Made by a program: the position numbers and the translations under genes
Shown: positions 5,956 through 6,211 of the stretch, piece after piece
Layout: the number at the start of each line of letters is the position of its first letter
How positions within the stretch are numbered: position 1 is the first letter of the stretch
Assembly: GCA_030625285.1 (NCBI GenBank)
Contig: DAOURC010000042.1
Location: 1 to 6,211 of the forward strand
Origin: Eubacteriales bacterium
GTDB taxonomy: Bacteria; Bacillota; Clostridia; Peptostreptococcales; Acidaminobacteraceae
Reading direction: 5' to 3'
DNA: 6,211 nt
Notes under the pieces: generated by a model
What the model saw: the letters and a program-made list of their open reading frames with translations, nothing else
The model's database searches: none
Told to the model about the DNA's origin: nothing

Positions 5956-6211
5956 GAAAAACTTAAAAAGTTGATTGTTTTACTAATTGTTTTCAGTAAT
6001 AGTAAATGTTCTTTATTTTTGATTCCCATTTTACCTCTAACATCATCATAAGCAGTCTTCGATATTGTTGTTTCTAATTCACTCAACAGATTATAAATAT
6101 CATCTATGAATTCAATGAAACTTATATCATCTAAAAAATATCTCATGTAAATAATAAAATCAAGTAATTTTTTATCAGCATTTTGATTTCTGTTATATAC
6201 AGGCGGTAAAG
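5952..6211 (-). CDS. C-terminal part of an unidentified protein, 5' end beyond the window
   Basis: An open frame enters from the right edge and stops with TGA at 5954-5952, giving 85 visible residues. An internal ATG at 6146-6144 would give 64 residues. However, the frame stays open through the edge (visible part begins LPPVYNRNQNADKKLLDFII), and no ribosome site precedes that ATG, which follows TTATTTAC. A larger gene is therefore more likely. The visible part looks helical and alternates acidic and hydrophobic residues (FLDDISFIEFIDDIYNLLSEL), then GKMGIKNKEHLLLLKTISKT. There is no membrane segment or catalytic motif. I do not recognise the family. The stop codon lies inside the -35 box of the small-RNA promoter, and the small-RNA terminator would also end this transcript. 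Base use is as AT-rich as its neighbours. Confidence 0.6.
   Translation of the reverse strand, partial: LPPVYNRNQNADKKLLDFIIYMRYFLDDISFIEFIDDIYNLLSELETTISKTAYDDVRGKMGIKNKEHLLLLKTISKTINFLSFS

Noticed and set aside
1..6211. Insertion sequences, tRNA or rRNA genes, CRISPR arrays
   Set aside because: No transposase-like frames, terminal inverted repeats, cloverleaf patterns or regularly spaced direct repeats were seen.

Overview
The window is AT-rich (roughly 30% GC by eye) and contains bacterial, Firmicutes-type DNA. The evidence is strong G-rich Shine-Dalgarno sites, TTG and GTG starts beside ATG, sigma-A-like promoters, a bacterial V-type ATPase operon, and an XRE-like regulator next to a membrane-anchored Ser/Thr-type kinase. 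That mix fits a Clostridia-class anaerobe. No marker here allows a genus call.

Left part (1-3108, all minus strand): the start of a V-type (A/V) H+ or Na+ ATPase operon, read right to left. A 112-residue coiled-coil peripheral-stalk subunit (G/H-like) comes first, then subunit C (343 aa), then subunit I/a, which runs off the left edge after 574 residues. Gaps are 2 and 12 nt, so translation is tightly linked. The remaining subunits (K, F, E, A, B, D) are presumably just outside.

Middle (3252-5717): a divergent pair. A 645-residue protein with an N-terminal kinase fold, one membrane segment and an unrecognised ~358-residue C-terminal domain lies on the minus strand. A 145-residue XRE-like HTH protein lies on the plus strand and ends in its own intrinsic terminator. 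The promoters lie back to back in about 90 bp: a good TTAACA-17-TATAAT for the kinase and an extended -10 for the HTH gene. The kinase keeps RD, the metal-site Asp, APE and the DxxSLG helix. It lacks a glycine loop, has Arg where the ATP-anchoring Lys is expected, has Gln for the catalytic-loop Lys, and has DIE for DFG. It may be an atypical kinase or a pseudokinase. No clear terminator separates it from the ATPase operon, so some co-transcription is possible.

Right part (5718-6211): the most interesting unlabelled element is an apparent free-standing small RNA on the minus strand, about 60 nt (5920 to about 5860). It has an exact consensus promoter (TTGACA-17-TATAAT), a short hairpin with GGAG in its loop, and a terminator hairpin whose G-U wobbles fix the strand. 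Its -35 box overlaps the stop codon of a partial unidentified minus-strand gene that enters from the right edge (85 residues visible, open to the edge).
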